The position numbers were made by a program, and so were the translations under genes. From Neodontobutis hainanensis (lineage: Eukaryota; Chordata; Actinopteri; Gobiiformes; Odontobutidae): 64,000 nucleotides of DNA. Positions 47,901 through 60,750 of the stretch are shown here, piece after piece (position 1 is the stretch's first letter; the number at the start of each line of letters is the position of its first letter). The stretch spans positions 1,226,001 to 1,290,000 of the forward strand of contig JALDNG010000020.1 of assembly GCA_024349245.1 (NCBI GenBank). Direction: 5' to 3'. Under the pieces are notes generated by a model. It ran no database searches. It worked only from the letters and a program-made list of their open reading frames with translations, and had not been told where the DNA came from.

Positions 47901-49036
47901 GGCCTAAAGTGTGCCAAGAAAACACCCCCCACACCATTACACCACCACCACCAGCAGCCTGCACAGTGGTAACAAGGCATGATGGATCCATGTTCTCTTT
48001 CTGTTTACGCCAAATTCTGACTCTACCATCTGAATGTCTCAACAGAAATCGAGACTCATCAGACCAGGCTACATTTTTCCAGTCTTCAACTTTCCTATTT
48101 TAATCAGCTCGTGCAAATTATAGCCTCTTTTTCCTATTTGTAGTGGAGATGCGTGGTACAGGTGGGGTCTTCTGCTGTTGTTGCCCATCCGCCTCAAGGT
48201 TGTGCGTGTTGTGGCTTCACAAATGCTTTGCTGCAGACCTCGGTTGTAACGAGTGGTTATTTCAGTCAAAGTTACTCTTCTATCAGCTTGAATCAGTCGG
48301 CCCATTCTCCTCTGACCTCTAGAATCAACAAGGCATTTTCGCTCACAGGACTGCCGCATACTGGATGTTTTTCCCTTTTCACAACATTCTTTGTAAACCC
48401 TACAAATGGTTGTGTGTGAAAATCCCAGTAACTGAGCAGATTGTGAAATACTCAGACCAGCCCGTCTGGCACCAACAACCAGGCCACGCTCAAAATTACT
48501 TAAATCACCTTCCTTTACCGTTCTGACATTCAGAGTTCAGGAGATTGGCTTGACCAGGACCACAGCCCTAAATACACTTAAGCAACTGCCATGTGATTGG
48601 TTGATTAGATTATTGCATTAATGAGAAATTGAACAGGTGTTCCTAATAATCCTTTACACAACCATTTCTAGGGTTGTGGAATGTTCTGCTACAAGATCAG
48701 CAGACTCTGTACCCATCTTTAAAAAATAAATAAATAAACTTCTCAATGGTGATTTAGGCTGACTAATGATTTTATATGTATTTAATAAAGCTACTCACTG
48801 TTTTGTTTTCTTATTCAGATTCATTGAAAACAAAGGAAGTGATTCTGGTGGTGATGCATCACACAAGAAAAGACATTAATCCAACAGAGGCCCAGCTGAA
48901 CCATGGTAATCAGAACATCAAAGGGACCGTTCATGTTCTTTTCCACGAAACCAAAAATGGATTATTGAAGTGTGAGAGAAATAACCAGGCCATACGAGAA
49001 CTACAATACCTGTGCAAAAAAAAAGAGCCAAAATAA
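43231..49036 (+). CDS. Gene B: unrecognised 215-aa protein, paralogue of gene A
   Basis: Five coding exons: 43231-43269, 44246-44303, 44588-44704, 47176-47391 and 48819-49036. The first intron is phase 0 and the rest phase 1, as in gene A. The N-terminus is MSTESSTEDPEVQ. The middle is Lys-rich and helical (LEEDYQKMPDRMPNL; NKELKELKSQKQK). The C-terminal domain keeps KVFPVVAAAKTFGA, VVLFCPVISRIGSDVDDA, VILVVMHHTRKD and VHVLFHETKNGLL. The tail is basic (CKKKEPK). The strongest conservation with gene A lies in exons 4 and 5, which must hold the functional core. Introns contain a hAT element (45615-46813) and a Tc1-like element (47502-48662). The frame is intact; function unknown; interferon control doubtful because the ISRE is missing. 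Confidence 0.85.
44705..44988 (+). repeat. (TG)n and (TA)n microsatellites in gene B intron
   Basis: (TG)n starts directly at the exon 44588-44704 donor (gtatgtgtgt) and runs to about 44790. (TA)n occupies about 44911-44988. Confidence 0.9.
45615..46813. mobile_element. Non-autonomous hAT-like transposon, 1199 bp, with perfect 8-bp TSD
   Basis: Ends TAGTGTTGTCA... and ...TGACAACACTA form a terminal inverted repeat. The flanks carry an identical 8-bp duplication CTGCACAC (45607-45614 and 46814-46821), the hallmark of hAT insertion. No transposase domain is recognised inside. The interior contains pairs of cgata/tatcg motifs near both ends. Confidence 0.85.
47502..48662 (-). mobile_element. 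Tc1-like transposon, degenerate
   Basis: The left end is tacactcacctaaaggatta; the right end is its complement but decayed (ggtgttcctaataatccttt, then acacaacc). Minus-strand transposase pieces occur at 48359-48069 (helix-turn-helix part, RRMGRLIQADRRVTLTEI) and 48042-47710 (RIWRKQKENMDPSCL; GGGGVMVWGVFSWH; the DNAP region is frame-broken). It sits in the last intron of gene B. Confidence 0.85.
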
Positions 49037-52000
49037 TTACTGTGGAAATGAATCTCTGAATCTATAGTTAATAAATGCATAAACTGTTTCTGCTAATTAA
49101 TCAAAGAAAATTGTCTTTCCATACCTCCAGGGTGGACAACCTTAAAGTTTGATTTAGAATTTCTATAAAAATAGACTCAACTATCTGTATTGTTCAGTTT
49201 CTCAGAGAGTAAATATGTCTCTCTAATGATTATTTGACACTGAATTACACAAAATCTGGCAACCTTTGTCATGTTGGAATAACCTTTTAAATGTACAATA
49301 AACTTTTTCATTTTAATTAAGAAAACCAGTTGTATACTGTTAAAATAATAATTTGTAAAAACAATTGACTCACATTATTGAGCTTCACATGGAAGAGTTT
49401 CTTGGACCATTTTTACCAATTCTAGCCCCTTTAAGTGAAAAGCTTTGTCCACATTTGGTATGGATTTGACTCAAAACCTTCTGTTGATTGTAGACTTTTA
49501 TTAAATGTAAAAAATAACCCAGACAAAGACCCCATATTTCTGCAGCAGGTTGAACTCATATTTCTCTCAGACCAGTCCAACTCAGATTTAGAAACAGGCG
49601 AATGTTTGAGTTCAGCTCAGAGGAAAGTGGAGTCCTTAGAGCAATTGTAATTAAACCATGTTTGAAGAGAGAAATGACATCACATAAAATAGAGAAGGTG
49701 CTACACAAAAGATATCTCTCCAACACGTCCCGTCATGGTTGAAAAATAGTTCTGAAAATTAAAGTTGAACAGATGTCTTCAATGTCATGTTTAAAATTAA
49801 TTTACCAAACAATACTGAAATATTAAAGGAATGCCTCACTACAAAATTAACTACCATTTTAGGGGAAATTATTGTGGTAGTTAATGGGTTGTATGATCTG
49901 CTTGGTTACAAACATTCTTCCAAATATCTTTGTGTTCAACAGAACATAGAAATGTATAGAGTTTTAAAATATGGGGGTAATGACAGAATTTCCATTATTG
50001 GGTGAGCGATCCCTTAAAAACATTAAAGCTGTTTGGCTCATTTTTTGTGAGCTTTGATGCCCATGTCCCGTGAAGAGATAAAGGGTACCAATAAAAATTA
50101 CATCAATATACAAGGAACAGATTTTCTTTTATTTGTTATATGGCCCAAAAACAGCCTATAATATTATATAACAGGTGTAGCTTTAAATGGTTTCTTTTCA
50201 AATCGGCCACCACCCCTTATATTGAACTTTGAGATTAAAGTATTTTGACAATTTTGTGAAAGAAATTTAGGATTATTTTATTTCAGGAAAATAATCACAT
50301 AAGGTCAATCACAATTAACAGTAATCTGCAGTTTAGCAATTACATGCAATGTTAAACCATAAACTTTACAACCACTATCTATCACTATCTTTACAACTTA
50401 TCATCTATCATGTGACAAGTCCTACAAACTATATCCTCATCCATATCCACAGGTTTATGTGACAAGTAATGAATGTCATTCATGGCTTACACTGAAATGT
50501 TTGGATTTCTTGTTTTCAGTCTGCCTGACTGTCTGAGCCAGTACAAAAATATTAAAACTTCTGAACAAGTGGTAGACAGATTCAATCCTGAATTTAAGTA
50601 ATATAAATGGCTGGGTTTGTTATGGTGGTAATCAGTAAATATTTTCCTGAAATATTATCCAGCAATACACACAAGACTTTGTTCACACAGTCGCTGACAG
50701 AAGATCCACCAAACTCTGGACAGTTGCTGGATCTAAATGTGAAACATATTTAAAACCTATTTTTAGCACCTTTGATGTAGGCCTACTCTTTGAAGAGTTT
50801 TAGGTCACTCTCTGAAACCATTACATTGTAACACTGTAACGAGCACTCTTGCACTTTAAACAGTAATTTGCACATACCAGCAAGAAAAGAATTTGCACAC
50901 AAAAATGTTTTTTAAAATTTATTTATTGATTGTCTTTCGGTGAGGATCCAGTGGACATGGAGCTCGTTCATTGGCGTATGCTCAACCCTGGAAGAAAAAG
51001 ACATTAGAACCAGAAACTATTTTGGTGCAATATGTGTGGTAAATGTGTGATGGTATTAAGTGTTTCAGTGAATCTTTGTCAGAGTTGACTCACCTCTTTG
51101 TTCCATGTGTACAGGTGTCTGGCTGAAAGAGTCCCCAAGGGAACAACCAACATTAAAAAGGTTCCGGGCCAGACCACGACAGGGGAATAGAGAGGGGAGG
51201 AAACTAAACTGTGTTTTATGATTAAGGAATTTTAAAGAAGTCTAAGTATTTGGTTTTAGGGTATGTAAATAGTGTTAGGTTTTAAATTTGGTTTATTGCT
51301 TTGGAGGTTATTGACATTGTTGTAGGGAAAGCGAATGTTAATGAACTTACCTATGGGGTAGGGTTTGGTTTTATCCAATTAGTGGGGAGGTATTTCAGCT
51401 GCATCAAATCATTCCAAGGTTGTTGTTGAGTTTATGCTTCTTCTTCATCTGATTGTCCCTGCTGGAGAGAACTGAGCTCATCCTTCCGCCACTGCAATTT
51501 TGCTCTTTGCACTTAGCACTTTTGGGAATTTTTATTGAAAAAGAAAAGAAAAGAAAAACAGTGGTCTACGCCAGGTCCATGCTTCCAGTGTCTCATTGCT
51601 CATCGTACGTCACTGACATCTAGCCGCTAACCAGGTCCCACCCTAACAAACACTATATAACACTATAGACCTGCCAGGGTCCAGAATGCCTGGGAGGGAG
51701 TTGATCCTCATGTTATTGTGAATCAGAAGCAATCCATGAAATCCTGTAGAACTGTCAGCTCTCACTATGGGGCCCAGTGGCTCAGTGGTTGTCCTATAAG
51801 CAGAAGGTTTGTCCCTTTTTAGTATCCTTATACGTGTTATTGTGATATTAGAGGAACAATATCTAAACATGCAGTACAATAATGCTCTTGTAAGTCAGTT
51901 GTAGTGAATATTTTGAGGTAGTTATAATTGATATTATCTTATTAGATTAATTACAGGGCACCAATCTCGACTTATTAATATATATATTTTCATAATTGAC

Positions 52001-53150
52001 TCGAGCTCGGGGCGTGTCTCAACACGTTTTCCAAACAAGGCCGGCGGGATTTGGGAATGGAATGTTCAACTATCGTTTTTAACTTACAATAATCTTCCTC
52101 TTTTGGTTCACAAGTGTCATATTTTCATAATTCATAAGCATACAAAATATTTTCATACTTTGTAGAGTTTATAAAGAAATGCCTATTTAAATTAAACAAA
52201 TTAACGCTATAAATCAAAAGATTCATTCATTTCATTACAAAATGCACACTGTGAGAATGGGCTAAGAGGGAGTCTTCTTGATCACGGTCAGAGAGCAACC
52301 CTGTAAGGAACAATATGTGCATTGACACGTTAATCCCATGTCATTTAAACATTTCTTTTTAATTAAAACAAGAATGTCTAAAACAAAAGAGCCTCACCTT
52401 AAAACAAAAAACACAGCACCAGATTATAACTATGACACTAGCGACTCTGCAATGTACGGCTCAGTGACACTTACCACCTTGCACCTGAATGGAACAATGT
52501 CACCAACAACTCTCCTGAGCCTTAACAACTTTCACATCAGGAGTCACACCTCCCTTTCATGACCAACAGCGGTGAGAACAGATCACCCATCAGGTTTGGT
52601 TTCAGGGGAAGCTCCTCTCTTTAGAGATATAAGCTCAGCTCTCTTACTGTTGAACTCAGAATTGATAAAGTCTCTTGGAATTAGAGACGAAACGTCTTCA
52701 CCTTGAAAAAGAAGTCCAGATGCTTTTATTCAAAGCTTTTCTTCAAGATGTCCTGGATGACTGAGAACCTTTACAGACATAACCCAGAGAAAAGGTTCAA
52801 TCCATGGGCAATTCCCTGTGGGGGGCTACTTACTGTGGCGGGACCAATATGTCACTCCCCAGTGGTGCAACATTTAGTGCAATATCTAATCTTTACAACA
52901 TTTACAGTGTCCCTGCGGTAGAAGAAATACTGTAACTCAAGAAAAGAGAGCTATGACTTGCAAAATTATTGAGAAAATATAAATCAAAACTATAAATAAC
53001 AAAAAGTATACACATACACAAATGTTTTTGTTTAACCTCTATGCAGATAAGGATGAGAACTCTTAACAGTTTAGACAGAACATCAGAGAATAATATGAAG
53101 ATAATTATATCAAAGTTCTTAAGCTCAGTCAAAGTTTTTATGTCTGCTGT
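49037..53150. other. Long stretch between genes B and C, little recognised
   Basis: Gene B's probable polyadenylation signal (aataaatgc, near 49070) lies at the start. A 5' fragment of tRNA-derived SINE is at 51764-51810 (cccagtggctcagtggttgt). On the minus strand, 51050-51200 can be read as a short hydrophobic frame ending RHLYTWNKE at a gtgag donor (about 51093), with a possible terminal exon at about 50930-50990 that has AATAAA. The evidence is too weak for a gene call. Confidence 0.4.
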
Positions 53151-53159
53151 TTGCCTGAC

Positions 53160-53600
53160 CAATACCTTCACACTGCAATGAACCATAATGAACACACACT
53201 GAAGGTTAAAGAGAATTATGTACAGACTGATGATGAGTCCATTGTGCCTCCAGACCAGTCCAAAAACAAAACTGAAACTGATCAAGTGAGATTAATTTCC
53301 TGTAAATGCAGTGTTTCCTCTCAGAGCTCAGTGGGAGGGGCCTGTGTGTGTATAAAGTATCTGTTTCCTTCATCTGGTCTCAGAGAGCTGCTGCAGTCTT
53401 CTCTCTACACTCCATCTGACTAATGTGGACAAACTGAAGGTAGCTGCTGCTCTGTTAGAGTGCTGTCCATGCTGTAAATATAACCAGGTTTCATCTGAAG
53501 GTAAGGAGTATTTTTTTGAGATTTTGTTTGTTGTTGTGTTTATTGTTCCTTTTTTTAACAGAAGGCTGTTGCACTGAGCAAGTTTAACAAGCTCAAAGTG
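53160..53600 (+). promoter_or_regulatory. Promoter and non-coding exons 1-2 of gene C
   Basis: ISRE-like AAAACTGAAACT (53268-53279, first G changed to A), TATA box tataaag (53351-53357), exon 1 to a gtaagg donor near 53501, and exon 2 after tttttttaacag at about 53562 (aaggctgttgcactgagcaa). This is the uninterrupted version of the site where gene A carries the piggyBac-like insert. Confidence 0.7.
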
Positions 53601-55720
53601 AAGGAGTCTGTTTTGAGTCGGCTAAACAAAATCAAACTGGGTTATTGTGGCCTTATTTGTTTCATATTTCATTTAATATAAATAATATATATAACGTTTG
53701 TAGTAAGATGAGTTCAGAGCCAGAAAGCAGGCTCAGTGTTGAAATCCCTAATGTAACAGTACTCAGACCCAACTCTGTTGAACACAAGAATGAGACATGA
53801 CAGGAAACTGATTGTATCGTACGGTTACTTTGTGATCTTTGTTCTCTGAGTAAAAATACTATTTTCTTCATTTAATTCAATCAACACAACTACATTGAAC
53901 CAAACCAGCTGTATTTGAGTGTTTTAGCACACATGCTAATTTTCAGCACCTGTCTATAGGAGAACACAATGTGTGTGTAAGAATTAAAATGAAAACACAG
54001 AAATTACACTAGTGTAAACAAGACATATTTTGACATATTTACATGTGAACACCTCCTGCGAATTAATTTAGGTCTTTATTAAAGATGTTAGTGTTCGTCT
54101 GCAGTTTTAGGTCAGTTCCACAGTCTGGGCCCTTTAAAGGAGAAGAAAGACTATCTAAAAGATGTTCTAAACTTTGGAAATATAGAGACCCCACTGACAG
54201 TGATGGGCATTCCGGCTCTTTTCTGTGAGCCAACTATTTTGACTCAGAAACAGCTCTTTAAATAATAAATGTTTTAACTATAACTTTGACTATGATATGT
54301 GTGAAAACAGTTCTAATTAAATTATTAAATGAAATCATACTGCTAATGTCTCACACTTTTTTTATAAATGCATTGATTTGTAATTTAGAAAAAAAAGATT
54401 TCTATTAAACATTTGCATTTAAACATTTTTGTTAATACAAAATAAATTTGGCCTTTTTTTGCTACAGACATTGACTTTTGCATAAACTTGTCCATTATAG
54501 AAGACTGCGTTGCTGTGGGTTGTGGAGTAGGCCCACCTGACTGATACATCTCGAACTGTGGAGGTGCTGCTCCAGGTGCTCCAGTGCTACAGCTGAAACG
54601 ATTGAGTGTGTGCACCTATACTTATGTAATTATATTTTTGTGTTGTGTATTTAAATTATTAGTCTATTTTATTTTATTTTCTTTATTAAATTAAAATAAT
54701 TCAATATTTTATTTTTACATAATGATTTAATTACTATAGGCTATATTTAAAAAAATAGAGTCGGCTCTTCTGATACGTGAGCCTGCTCCCATGGTTCACT
54801 TAAAAGTGACTGACCCATCACTGTCCACTGACAGAGGCTCTGGTGGAAGATCTGAGAGAGTCTGACAGTCAGAGCAGAAAACAAACATGTTACACGATAG
54901 TTCAAAAAAAAAAAAACTGAAAATACAACGATGCCATTTCACATGTTTTCTGTCCAAGACCATAACTGTGCTTGTACAATAACTGGCTTTAATGTAGAGG
55001 AGGAGCATTGTGATCATAATGACGTGATACAATAAGAAAGATTTGAGAAAATGAAGGGTGTTTCTTTGAGGTGTACATTGGTTCGGGACATCACAGGCTG
55101 TGGTTTTATACACAAAACCATGAACAGATTCTGACTACAGTTCTGTTTATGTGCCATTTGTGGCACTGAGGTAAAATAAATCAAGTAAAATGTATTTATA
55201 CTAGCCTAAAAGGGTAATACAGATTTATTAATTAAGCTGTTGCCTCAGCGCTATCAGCAATTTTTATGTAAACTAAAGATAAAGATAATAGGCCTGTCAT
55301 TGTAAATAAACTACAACCTTCCTAAGGTAATCATAGTGGAGGTTCCTTGTGGATATATTGAAATGTACAAATAATTACTCAATATAAAGCAGTATATTTC
55401 TACAGAATTATCATCACAATACAGATCATTTTAGTTCTTCTCTATTGAAATAAACATCTGCAGCCTCATAAATTTAAACTGCACTGACTGAGCCTCAGCT
55501 GCTGTGACCCTGCCTCTACAGCATCTTTGTCTCTGAGTTTAAACCACTCTCTGGCAGGACTACTTCTGTCTCCTAAAGAACTCTATTCCACAGTCCTCCT
55601 TTATATTAGACTCTTTTCTGACATGAGTCTCTCACCTGACACTCTGCCCCTTCATCCCACTTTGAACAACCTGCCAGACTACTTCAGTGTCTGTCACCTG
55701 CTAAATTCATAAGATCAAAG
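53601..55720 (+). other. Intron 2 of gene C, left part
   Basis: Paralogous to gene A intron 10340-11475, including the block ending ctgctaaattcataagatca. Interrupted by the hAT MITE at 54198-54823. No coding sequence seen. Confidence 0.6.
54198..54823. mobile_element. hAT MITE, 626 bp, with paralogous empty site
   Basis: Terminal inverted repeats CAGTGATGGGCA / TGACCCATCACTG. Target duplication cccactga (54190-54197) / tccactga (54824-54831), one mismatch. Gene A shows the unoccupied site gaccccactgacagaggct at about 10790-10808. A minus-strand scrap (54615-54385, SSIMDKFMQKS) resembles the region after a BED finger in hAT proteins. Confidence 0.85.
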
Positions 55721-55752
55721 CAAAGCAGTACATTTAAATTAAATAAAGTATC

Positions 55753-57607
55753 ATGGCTGGATTCAGGAAGAAATGTGTTCCTCTGTGTGAGTTTTGTTTT
55801 GAGTGTATGGGGGAAGAACACACGCCCACATGGGACTTTCTGGGGAGTGTGAGCACTGTGATTTTTTGCCTGCTAAGGTCCTACGTGCCCGGCTCGCTTT
55901 CTTTAAAGAGGAGCGAGCCGCCTCCCCACTCCGGTCGTGGGGTTCGCGTGTTGATCTGGATGAGGCGCAGGGATCAGAGAGTCCCATGTCTCTTGCGCTC
56001 TCACCAGATGAGGCAGACACCGTCTTTGTGCTCAGGCGGGCGCGCTCCGGCGCTTCCCGCGAGCACGTCGATGAAGCCTCATCCCTGGCTTCTGGGGGAG
56101 CCGCAGCCTCGGAGCGCTCTACCTGCTCTGATGCTGCATTTGAGGAGCTGCTCGAGGTGGTTACAAGAGCAGTGGCGTGGCTGAATATTGAGTGGCTTCA
56201 GGAGCAGGGCCCCCCTAAACACTCAAAACTGGATGACAGGTTTCTGTCAGGTGGCCAGGGAGAGGGACCACAGCGGCGGTCTCTCCCCTTTTTCGGGGAC
56301 CTCCATGAGGAGCTGGCACCAGAGTATGTGAGCGGTGCGGAGCGGGAGCGGAGCGGGAGCGGAGCGAGGAGCGGAGCGGTGTGATTTTGCCCGGTGCGAG
56401 GAGCGGATTTTTTAAATGTTGGAGCGTTGTGATTTTCTCCCGCTCCGAAACGCTCCACTATCGCTCAATTACCAATCACGAGCCAGGAGTCCCAGGACCA
56501 AACCACTGTCAGGAGACGGAGGGGTTTGGGGCTGTTCAGTGTTCAAAATTACAAAAAAGTATGGATGTTTTTCTCTTAGTACTGCGTATTCGTTTTACAC
56601 TACATGCATCTTCTGATCAGACACTGGTGTTATTAAAAATAAAAATAAAAAAATACCCTGGAGCGAAACGGAGCGAGACGTATAAGGACGGAGCGGGGAG
56701 GGAGCGAGGAGCGGAAAATTGCACACCCGAGCGGAGCTTGAGCGGAGTATTTATGAAATACTTTGAGCGTGGAGCGCAAATTCTGCCGCGCTCCGCTCAC
56801 ATACCCTGGCTGGCACGCTCATGGAATAAGCCCTATTCGTCCCGTGTTTTTGTGCCTTCGACGTTGATTCATTCGACTATCTTGGGCGCACAGGTGCGGG
56901 GCTATGGGTCGATGCCCCAGGTGGAAGAGACGCTTGCGGGTTATCTCTCCCCCGGGACATCGTCCTCCCTGAGAAAACCTACACTCCCCAACAAGCCATG
57001 CCGGTTCACATCATCACTGGTGGGGAAGGCTTTCCAGGCGGTGGGTCAGGCTGGTGCAGCACTGCACACCATGGCGGTTTTGCAGGCATACCAGGCTGAG
57101 CTGCTCAAAGATTTGAGCACAAGGGGTACTGTGGACGAGGACGCGTTTTCTGAGCTACGCCGTGCCACAGACATCTCTCTCCGTGCAACTAAGCAGACGG
57201 CCCGCGCTATTGGCCGCTCCATGTCTGCTTTGGTTGCGACGGAAAGATATCTGTGGCTTAACCTCACGGGCATCAGAGAGAAGGACCGCGCCTTCCTCCT
57301 GGATGCACCCATCTCGCCTTCCGGTCTTTTTGGCGACGCGGTAGACTCCGTCGCCACTAAGTTCCGCGAGGCAAAATGCTACGAAGAGGCGTTTGTGAGG
57401 TTCCTCCCTCGCCGTGCTCAGCAGCCGGGACCATCGGCCACCCAGTCCCGGCCAGGTCCAGCCCCTTCAAGAGAAAAGCGGGCTGCCCAGAAGGAGAGTG
57501 TGGCGAATCGTGCCCCCCCTCGTAAGGACTGGGGAGCGGATTCTCGCCCTGCTCAAAAGAGAATGGACCTGCGGAATATTATCACCGCCAAGAAGCAGAG
57601 GTCCTGA
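55753..57607 (+). pseudogene. DIRS gag-like ORF, interrupted
   Basis: It begins MAGFRKKCVPL and shifts frame near 55850. It continues acidic/Ser-rich (residues coded 55860-56310), is broken by a 489-bp hAT-like insertion, and resumes at 56809 in LARSWNKPYSSRVFVPS through to a basic, Pro-rich C-terminus ending at 57607. Length and layout fit the structural ORF of DIRS elements. Confidence 0.7.
56320..56808. mobile_element. hAT-like non-autonomous element (489 bp) nested in DIRS gag
   Basis: Ends CAGAGTATGTGAGCGG and (reverse complement of the right end) CAGGGTATGTGAGCGG form the inverted repeat. A perfect 8-bp duplication GCTGGCAC lies at 56312-56319 and 56809-56816. Both subterminal zones are packed with GGAGCG/GAGCGG hexamers in the same orientation. 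No coding capacity of its own. Removal of element plus one duplication makes the surrounding gag frame continuous. Confidence 0.88.
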
Positions 57608-57768
57608 AATTGGCGCGCCCATGGCCGCGGGGGTGTACTCCCACCGGGTGGGGCACAACAAAATCCAACAGAGTCTAAAGACTCCATGTTGGCAACCCCA
57701 GGAGCCCGCTGTTTTTTCTCCGCCGCCACTGGCGTTTCGGGGAGCAGCAGTCTCCAGCGCAATGATAA

Positions 57769-59710
57769 GTGTCCGGACGTCGCCGGCCTTGGTTCAGGAC
57801 AACGGGTGTCTTACATCCCCCCCAAAAAAACGGCGCGGAAAAACTACTGCCCCTTGCGGAGAAACTGGCAGCATGGATGCTACTGCCAAATATCTCCCCG
57901 TGGGTAATAAGGACTGTGGCCAAAGGCTACAGAATTCAGTTCGCCTATCGTCCTCCGCGTTTCAACGGCGTGGTCACCACTTCCGTGAAACCGGAACGAG
58001 CCCATGTATTGACACAGGAACTGCAGGTTCTGCTGGACAAAGGGGCCATAGAACGTGTTCCTCCACCAGAGAGACAAACCGGGTTTTACAGCCGGTATTT
58101 TCTAGTTCCGAAAAAAGATGGGGGGCTGCGCCCGATTTTAGACCTCCGCGGGTTAAACCGCTACCTCAAAGTATTGAGATTCAAAATGCTCCTAATAAAA
58201 ATGATTGTGTCCCAGATCCGATTAGGCGACTGGTTTGTCACCATCGATCTGAAGGACGCATATTAAATAAATAATAAATCCTGCCACAGCACAGAAGGTT
58301 CCTGAGGTTCGCTTTCGGGGGCGAAGCGTACCAGTATCGGGTTCTTCCATTTGGCCTGGCCTTGTCACCCCGTACATATATAAAATGCATGGATGCAGCC
58401 TTGGCTCCCTTGCGACTCCAGGGCATCCGCATTTTGAATTACATAGACGACTGGCTGATATTAGCTCAGTCTCAGGAGCTAGTGCTTCGACATCGGGATG
58501 TCGTCCTAGCTCATCTCGACTCTCTAGGCTTGAGACTCAACACCCAGAAGAGCGTTCTCTCGGCCGCCCAGAGGACAACATATCTAGGGGTTGTTTGGGA
58601 CTCAACCAAGATGCAGGCACATCTGTCTCCTGCACGTGTCAGGTCCATTCTAACTACCCTGAAAGCTATCAGGCTAGGCCAGGAAGTGACTGTGCACTTC
58701 TTTCAAAGAATATTGGGTCTCATGGCATCTGCATCCACGGTAATTCCTTTGGGCCTTCTGCACATGAGACCATTTCAGCTGTGGCTCAGAGCCAGGGTGT
58801 TTCATCCAAGGGCCAACCCCCTGAAGCAAATAACGGTTACGCGCCGAGGGCTTTGTACCCTAGCTATGTGGTTCAGACCCCAGTTTCTCACTTTGGGTCC
58901 CACCCTAGGTCCATGTTGTCGTCGCATAATGCTAACGACAGATGCATCCCTCACGGGCTGGGGCGCGGTCTTAGATGGCCGTCCAGCTCAAGGGATATGG
59001 AGATGCCATCTTCTCACATGGCACATCAATTGCCTCGAGATGAAGGCTGTATTTCTGGCCCTGAAATACTTCCTCCAGCAGCTAAGGGGCTACCATGTCC
59101 TAGTACAAGTAGACAGCACAGCGGTGGTCTCTTACATAAATCGTCAGGGCTGACTGCGGTCGTGTCGCTTGAACAAGCTAGCGCAGCAGGTGCTGCTTTG
59201 GGCTCAGGACAAGTTCCTGTCCCTCAGGGCGATTTATATCCCCGGGCGCATGAATGTGGGAGCAGATTTATAGTCCAGACAAGCGGTGCCACAAGGGGAG
59301 TGGAAACTCCTCCCAGAGGTAGTGAGCCAAATCTGGGAAAGATTTTACGAAGCAGAGGTGGACCTCTTTGCCTCACAGCAGACAGCACAATTTCCCCTCT
59401 ACTTCTCTCTGACTCCTCCAGCTCCCCTGGGTCTGGACGCAAAGGCCCATGTGTGGCCCAGACTCCGCCTTTATGCATTTCCCCCGGTGGCTCTTCTCCC
59501 GGGAGTCCTGGTGAAGGTCCCTCAACGGGGGTTGCGCCTCTTACTAGTAGCGCCCCGTTGGCCGACCAGAGTGTGGTTCTCAGACCTAATATCTCTCCTC
59601 GACAGCTCGCCATGGGCGATTCCGACCAGGAGGGATCTTCTTTCTCAGGAACAGGGGACAGTGTTTCATTCCCGGGCACGAGCTCTGGAACCTTTACGTC
59701 TGGCCCCTGA
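57769..59710 (+). pseudogene. DIRS reverse transcriptase/RNase H
   Basis: RT: FLVPKKDGGLRPILDLRGLN (about 58100-58160), catalytic TIDLKDAY (58243-58263), NYIDDWLI with the catalytic Asp pair (about 58436-58460). RNase H: LTTDASLTGWGAVL (about 58940-58980), CLEMKAV and VDSTAVVSYINRQG. A small AT insertion (taaataaataa after 58263) shifts the frame, and in-frame stops occur at 59151-59153 and near 59272. Inactive. Confidence 0.85.
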
Positions 59711-59759
59711 GGGGGACCAATTAAGAGACGTCGGGCTCCAGCCCCTGTTGTAGAGACTA

Positions 59760-60750
59760 TTTTGAGTGCTAGGTCTCCCTCTACTAGGAGAACATATGCC
59801 TGCAAATGGCGTGTCTTTGATGCCTGGTGTGCTACACACCATACAGACCCAGTCCACTGCCAGATTGTTTTAGTGTTGGAGTTTCTGCAGGACAAAATGT
59901 CCTCGGGCACTAATCCTAGCACACTCAGGGTTTTTGTGGCCGCCATTTCGGCTTGCCACGCCCTGATTGACGGGGTCTTGATAGGAAGACACCCTCTGGT
60001 TGCCCGCTTCATTTGAGGGGCCAAGCGGTTGAGACCACACACTAGAGCTAGAGTTCCTTCCTGGGACCTAGCTATAGTACTGGAGAGCTTAGTAAGCACT
60101 CCTTTTGAACCAATAGAGTCAGCGCCTGTCAGGTTTCTGACTCTAAAGATGGTTCTTCTGGCGGCCATTACCACTCTCAAGAGGGTTGGAGATTTGCAGG
60201 CTCTGTCAGTTTCGCCCTCCTGCCTAGACTTTGCCCCTGGGCTAGTCAAAGCCATTTTGCATCCTCACCCTAACTATCTTCCAAAAGTTCCATTCTCGAC
60301 CATAAATCCGGTCATTCTTGAAGCCTTCTGTCCTCCGCCATTTACAACACCGGAGCAGGAGAGACTTCACTTACTGTGTCCAGTACGTGCCCTCCAGACT
60401 TATGTCCACCGCACTAGCCAGTGGCGTAAGTCCGAACAGCTATTTATATGCTACGGGGGCTGCAAGCTGGGGGTGGCAGCTACCAGACAGACTATATCAC
60501 GTTGGGTGAGGGATGCTATTGCCCTGGCCTATGAGGTGCGCGGTCAAACTTCGCCCATAGGTGTAAGGGCTCATTCTACTAGAGGTGTTGCAGCTTCAAC
60601 AGCTTTAGCAAAAGGTGCCCCTCTGCAGCAAGTTTGTGATGCGGCAGGCTGGTCCTCCCCGCACACATTCATTAGATTCTATTGCTTGGATGTTCATGCT
60701 ACTCCGGGCTCGCATGTCCTTGAGTCATCATCCCAAAAGACCTCTTTTGT
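59760..60750 (+). pseudogene. DIRS tyrosine recombinase
   Basis: The N-terminal core-binding part (STRRTYACKWRVFDAWC) is separated from the catalytic part by one in-frame TGA (60014-60016). Catalytic residues remain visible: Arg in LKRVGDLQAL (about 60180), His-x-x-Arg in HSTRGVAAS (about 60572) and Tyr in FIRFY (about 60672). Only the stop codon and the damaged partners argue against activity. Confidence 0.85.
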
